Shown piece by piece: positions 4,892-6,923 of a DNA stretch of 6,923 nucleotides. The notes beneath the pieces are model-generated. The model was given only the letters and a program-made list of their open reading frames with translations. It searched no databases and had not been told where the DNA came from. Origin of the DNA: Frankiales bacterium (GTDB lineage: Bacteria; Actinomycetota; Actinomycetes; Mycobacteriales; SCTD01); NCBI GenBank assembly GCA_025965735.1, contig JAOPWK010000253.1, positions 1 to 6,923 on the forward strand, given 5' to 3'. Numbering within the stretch: the first letter of the stretch is position 1; each line of letters starts with the position of its first letter. The translations under genes and the position numbers were made by a program.

Positions 4892-4972
4892 GTGATCGGC
4901 TCCTACCTCGTCGCTCGGCTGCACGTGGACCTGCAGCGCGTGTCGAGCGCCGTCTGTTCCCGGGCCCGCTAA
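4892..4972 (+). CDS. putative cysteine-sensing leader peptide upstream of cysCDN
   Basis: A 26-codon ORF from GTG to TAA, ending 52 bases before cysC. After VIGSYLVA the peptide has RLHVDLQRVSSAVCSR and ends Ala-Arg, sharing 15 of the 16 core residues with the mirrored peptide upstream of sir. The single Cys codon is TGT at 4955-4957. The stretch encoding LHVDLQR can fold in RNA, with GCTGCA (4918-4923) pairing to TGCAGC across an 8-base loop. Downstream, GTTCCCGGG (4956-4964), which overlaps the Cys codon, is complementary at 8 of 9 positions to CCCCGGAAC (4995-5003). A ribosome paused at the Cys codon would block that pairing, a plausible attenuation switch. The GTG is a best guess; TTG at 4874 is in frame. 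No convincing Shine-Dalgarno is present. Confidence 0.72.
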   Translation: MIGSYLVARLHVDLQRVSSAVCSRAR

Positions 4973-5010
4973 CCCCGCGCGCGCTCGCGCACCGCCCCGG
5001 AACGCCCCGC

Positions 5011-5016
5011 AGGAGG
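5011..5016 (+). promoter_or_regulatory. cysC Shine-Dalgarno
   Basis: AGGAGG lies 8 bases before the cysC ATG, a consensus ribosome-binding site that fixes this start. The GGAAC overlapping its 3' end can pair over 5 bases with GTTCC at the leader Cys codon, an alternative sequestration route. Confidence 0.85.
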
Positions 5017-5024
5017 AACCCCGC

Positions 5025-5585
5025 ATGACCACCGTCGACGTGCGCGCCGCGCTCGGCACCACCGTCTGGCTGACCGGCCTGCCCAGCGCCGGCAAGACCA
5101 CCCTGGCCACCGCGCTGGCGGCTCGCCTGCGCGAGCAGGGAGTCGGGCGGGTCGAGCTGCTCGACGGCGACGAGGTCCGCGAGTTCCTGTCCAAGGGGCT
5201 CGGCTTCAGCCGCGAGGACCGCGACACCAACGTGCTGCGCATCGGATGGGTCGCCGCGATGCTCGCGAAGCACGGCGTCCTGGTGCTGGCCAGCGTCATC
5301 AGCCCCTTCGCCTCGACGCGCGACCACGTCCGCGGCCTGCACGAGAGCAGGGGCGCCGGCTTCCTGGAGGTGCACGTCGCCACGCCGGTGGACGTGTGCA
5401 GCGAGCGCGACGTGAAGGGGCTGTACGCCAAGCAGCGCGCGGGCGAGCTGTCCGGCCTCACCGGCGTCGACGCGCCGTACGAGGCGCCGGTGTCGCCGGA
5501 CGCGCGGATCCTCACGCACGAGCAGACGCTGGAGCAGTCGGTCGACCAGCTGCTCGCACTGTTGCAGGACAGGGGAGTGGCGTGA
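5025..5585 (+). CDS. cysC: adenylyl-sulfate (APS) kinase
   Basis: A 186-residue stand-alone APS kinase, usual length, which phosphorylates APS to PAPS with ATP in the cytoplasm. Seen are the Walker A loop GLPSAGKT (18-25), LDGDEVR (46-52), GFSREDRDTNVLRIG (60-74) for APS binding, ISPFASTR (92-99), whose serine matches the position phosphorylated in E. coli CysC, DVKGLYAK (129-136) and YEAP (152-155). It is the first structural gene of a rightward cysC-cysD-cysN operon; its TGA overlaps the cysD GTG by 4 bases. Because CysH looks like the APS-using type, the PAPS made here may feed sulfotransferases as well as, or instead of, reduction. This is inference from the family. Confidence 0.97.
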   Translation: MTTVDVRAALGTTVWLTGLPSAGKTTLATALAARLREQGVGRVELLDGDEVREFLSKGLGFSREDRDTNVLRIGWVAAMLAKHGVLVLASVISPFASTRDHVRGLHESRGAGFLEVHVATPVDVCSERDVKGLYAKQRAGELSGLTGVDAPYEAPVSPDARILTHEQTLEQSVDQLLALLQDRGVA

Positions 5586-6490
5586 CCGCGCTGGACGTCG
5601 GCCTGTCGCAGCTCGACCTGCTCGAGGCCGAGGCCATTCACGTCATGCGCGAGGTGGCCGCGGAGTTCGAGCGGCCGGCGCTGCTGTTCAGCGGCGGCAA
5701 GGACTCGATCGTCATGCTGCACCTGGCCACCAAGGCGTTCTGGCCGGCGCGCATCCCGTTCCCGCTCGTGCATGTCGACACCGGCCACAACTTCGACGAG
5801 GTGCTCGCCTTCCGCGACCGCCGCGCCGCCGAGCTCGGCGCCCGCCTGGTCGTCGCGAAGGTGCAGGACGACATCGACGCGGGCCGGGTGCGGGAGGTCC
5901 CGGGTGGCCTGCGCAACCCGCTGCAGACGACGACGCTGCTGCGCGCGATCGAGGAGGGGCGGTACGACGCCGTCTTCGGTGGTGCCCGCCGCGACGAGGA
6001 GAAGGCCCGCGCCAAGGAGCGCTTCTTCAGCTTCCGCGACGCCTTCGGCCAGTGGGACCCGAAGAACCAGCGCCCCGAGCTGTGGAGCCTCTACAACGGC
6101 CGGCACGCGCCGGGGGAGCACATCCGCGTCTTCCCGCTGTCGAACTGGACCGAGCTCGACGTGTGGCGCTACATCGCCCGCGAGGGCGTCGAGGTGCCTG
6201 ACATCTACTTCGCGCACGAGCGGGAGGTGTTCGAGCGCGACGGGATGCTGCTCGGGGTCACGCCGCACTCGATGCCGCGCGACGGCGAGACGGTGAGCAC
6301 GCAGGTCGTGCGCTACCGCACCGTCGGCGACGCCTCCTGCACCGGCGCGGTGTCCTCACCCGCGCGCACCCCGCTGCAGGTCGTGGAGGAGGTCGCCGCC
6401 ACGCGCGTCACCGAGCGCGGCGCCACCCGCGCCGACGACCGCGCGTCGGAGGCCGCCATGGAGGACCGCAAGAAGGAGGGGTACTTCTAG
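5582..6490 (+). CDS. cysD: sulfate adenylyltransferase subunit 2
   Basis: A 302-residue small subunit of heterodimeric ATP sulfurylase, normal length, catalysing ATP plus sulfate to APS plus pyrophosphate. The PP-loop SGGKDS is at 37-42. Other landmarks are the VHVDTGHNF segment, RNPLQTTTLL, GGARRDEEKARAKER, FPLSNWTELDVWRYI, the RYRTVGDASCTGAV segment and the C-terminal ATRVTERGATRADDR...EDRKKEGYF. Start is the GTG whose GTGA overlaps the cysC stop; the open frame upstream merely overlies cysC. Its partner CysN, a GTPase, follows with a 1-base overlap (TAGTG), consistent with coupled synthesis of the two subunits. Confidence 0.97.
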   Translation: MTALDVGLSQLDLLEAEAIHVMREVAAEFERPALLFSGGKDSIVMLHLATKAFWPARIPFPLVHVDTGHNFDEVLAFRDRRAAELGARLVVAKVQDDIDAGRVREVPGGLRNPLQTTTLLRAIEEGRYDAVFGGARRDEEKARAKERFFSFRDAFGQWDPKNQRPELWSLYNGRHAPGEHIRVFPLSNWTELDVWRYIAREGVEVPDIYFAHEREVFERDGMLLGVTPHSMPRDGETVSTQVVRYRTVGDASCTGAVSSPARTPLQVVEEVAATRVTERGATRADDRASEAAMEDRKKEGYF

Positions 6491-6923
6491 TGGCCGACCT
6501 CCTGCGCTTCGCCACCGCCGGCTCCGTCGACGACGGCAAGTCGACCCTCATCGGGCGCCTGCTCTACGACAGCAAGTCGGTGTTCCAGGACCAGCTGGAG
6601 TCCGTCGAGCGCACGTCCGCCGACCGCGGCGACGACTACACCAACCTCGCCCTGCTGACCGACGGCCTGCGCGCGGAGCGCGAGCAGGGCATCACGATCG
6701 ACGTCGCCTACCGGTACTTCTCCACGCCGGTGCGGTCGTTCATCGTGGCCGACACCCCGGGCCACGTGCAGTACACGCGCAACATGGTCACCGGCGCCTC
6801 GACCGCCGACCTCGCCCTGGTGCTCGTGGACGCGCGCAAGGGCGTCATCGAGCAGACCCGGCGGCACGCCTCGCTGAGCGCGCTCCTGCGCGTCCCGCAC
6901 CTGGTGCTGGCGGTCAACAAGAT
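6490..6923 (+). CDS. cysN: sulfate adenylyltransferase subunit 1 (GTPase; N-terminal part, cut by window edge)
   Basis: The first 144 codons of the large, GTP-hydrolysing subunit of ATP sulfurylase, which drives APS formation by CysD. Translation-factor-type GTPase motifs are clear: G1 AGSVDDGKST (10-19), switch I region with EREQGITID, G3 DTPGH, and the NK of the G4 NKxD motif at the right edge. The GTG start shares its G with the cysD TAG. G1 lies only 10 residues from the N-terminus, a short leader compared with E. coli CysN. Whether the protein is CysN alone or a CysN-CysC fusion cannot be seen; the separate cysC upstream makes CysN alone more likely. Confidence 0.96.
   Translation, partial: MADLLRFATAGSVDDGKSTLIGRLLYDSKSVFQDQLESVERTSADRGDDYTNLALLTDGLRAEREQGITIDVAYRYFSTPVRSFIVADTPGHVQYTRNMVTGASTADLALVLVDARKGVIEQTRRHASLSALLRVPHLVLAVNK

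Larger units (their letters stand above)
4768..4964. repeat. large imperfect inverted duplication spanning both leader ORFs
   Basis: The outer arms 4768-4816 and 4916-4964 match in inverted orientation at 40 of 49 positions by eye. The inner arms 4841-4864 and 4866-4889 match at 19 of 24. The symmetry centre is about 4865-4866. The outer arms hold the C-terminal halves of the two leader ORFs; the inner arms hold the putative promoter elements. The N-terminal leader codons between them are less similar. The simplest reading is an old inverted duplication of a promoter-plus-leader module, with one copy now serving sir and the other cysCDN. Confidence 0.85.

Noticed and set aside
3252..4895. 547-codon open frame on the plus strand opposite sir
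   Set aside because: It is antisense to a clearly recognised sulfite reductase; its product is low-complexity Val/Asp/Leu/Ala-rich with no domain, as expected from high GC at third positions.
4768..4964. Inverted repeat as insertion-sequence ends or a transposon remnant
   Set aside because: No transposase fragment or target-site duplication is seen, and the arms contain aligned leader ORFs and promoter-like boxes.
4956..5003. Intrinsic terminator between the leader ORF and cysC
   Set aside because: The GC-rich stem has an internal mismatch and a 30-base loop, and no T-tract follows it, so it does not qualify.
4763..6268. 501-codon open frame on the minus strand over cysC and cysD
   Set aside because: It is an antisense shadow of cysC and cysD. 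Only its last 24 codons, the leader ORF upstream of sir, are of interest, and these are listed separately.
1..6923. tRNA, rRNA, CRISPR array or attachment site
   Set aside because: No cloverleaf, ribosomal segment, regularly spaced repeat array or integrase context was seen on either strand by eye.

Overview
This window comes from a high-GC actinobacterium: the coding sequence is overwhelmingly G/C at third positions, GTG starts are common, and the sulfate-assimilation gene set is of actinobacterial type (an iron-sulfur APS reductase and a NirA/SirA-like ferredoxin-sulfite reductase). I cannot place it to genus. It has two parts.

Part A (1-2181, all on the minus strand) reads leftward as a compact operon: a 59-residue lipoprotein, a YbaK/EbsC-type aminoacyl-tRNA editing-like protein, a CrtA (spheroidene monooxygenase)-like protein, a GNAT acetyltransferase, and an FAD-dependent oxidoreductase of the phytoene-desaturase-like class that runs off the left edge. 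The last four are joined by three 4-base GTGA stop/start overlaps.

Part B (2220-6923) is an assimilatory sulfate-reduction locus. Rightward are cysH (APS/PAPS reductase) and, after the sulfite reductase unit, cysC (APS kinase), cysD and cysN (ATP sulfurylase; cysN is cut by the right edge). Leftward, between them, are sir (sulfite reductase) and a 52-residue zinc-ribbon protein translationally coupled to it. Together they activate sulfate to APS and PAPS and reduce it through sulfite to sulfide for cysteine synthesis. cysH and the zinc-ribbon gene converge with 1 base between their stop codons. CysH diverges from the lipoprotein gene across 38 bases.

The most interesting segment is the 318-base gap between the divergent sir and cysC starts (4707-5024). 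It is not empty. It holds two divergent short ORFs, one ahead of each operon, whose products share the core RLHVDLQR-x-SSAVCSR. They lie in an imperfect inverted duplication of about 197 bp (4768-4964) that also duplicates the putative promoter element. Each peptide has one Cys codon near its end, and in both it is TGT, whereas every Cys codon I read in the structural genes of this window is TGC. This looks like a mirrored pair of cysteine-sensing leader peptides/attenuators, one per operon. The sir-side leader is followed by a very regular G-quadruplex-capable tract on the opposite strand, a 10-bp tandem repeat, and a palindrome covering the sir ribosome-binding site.
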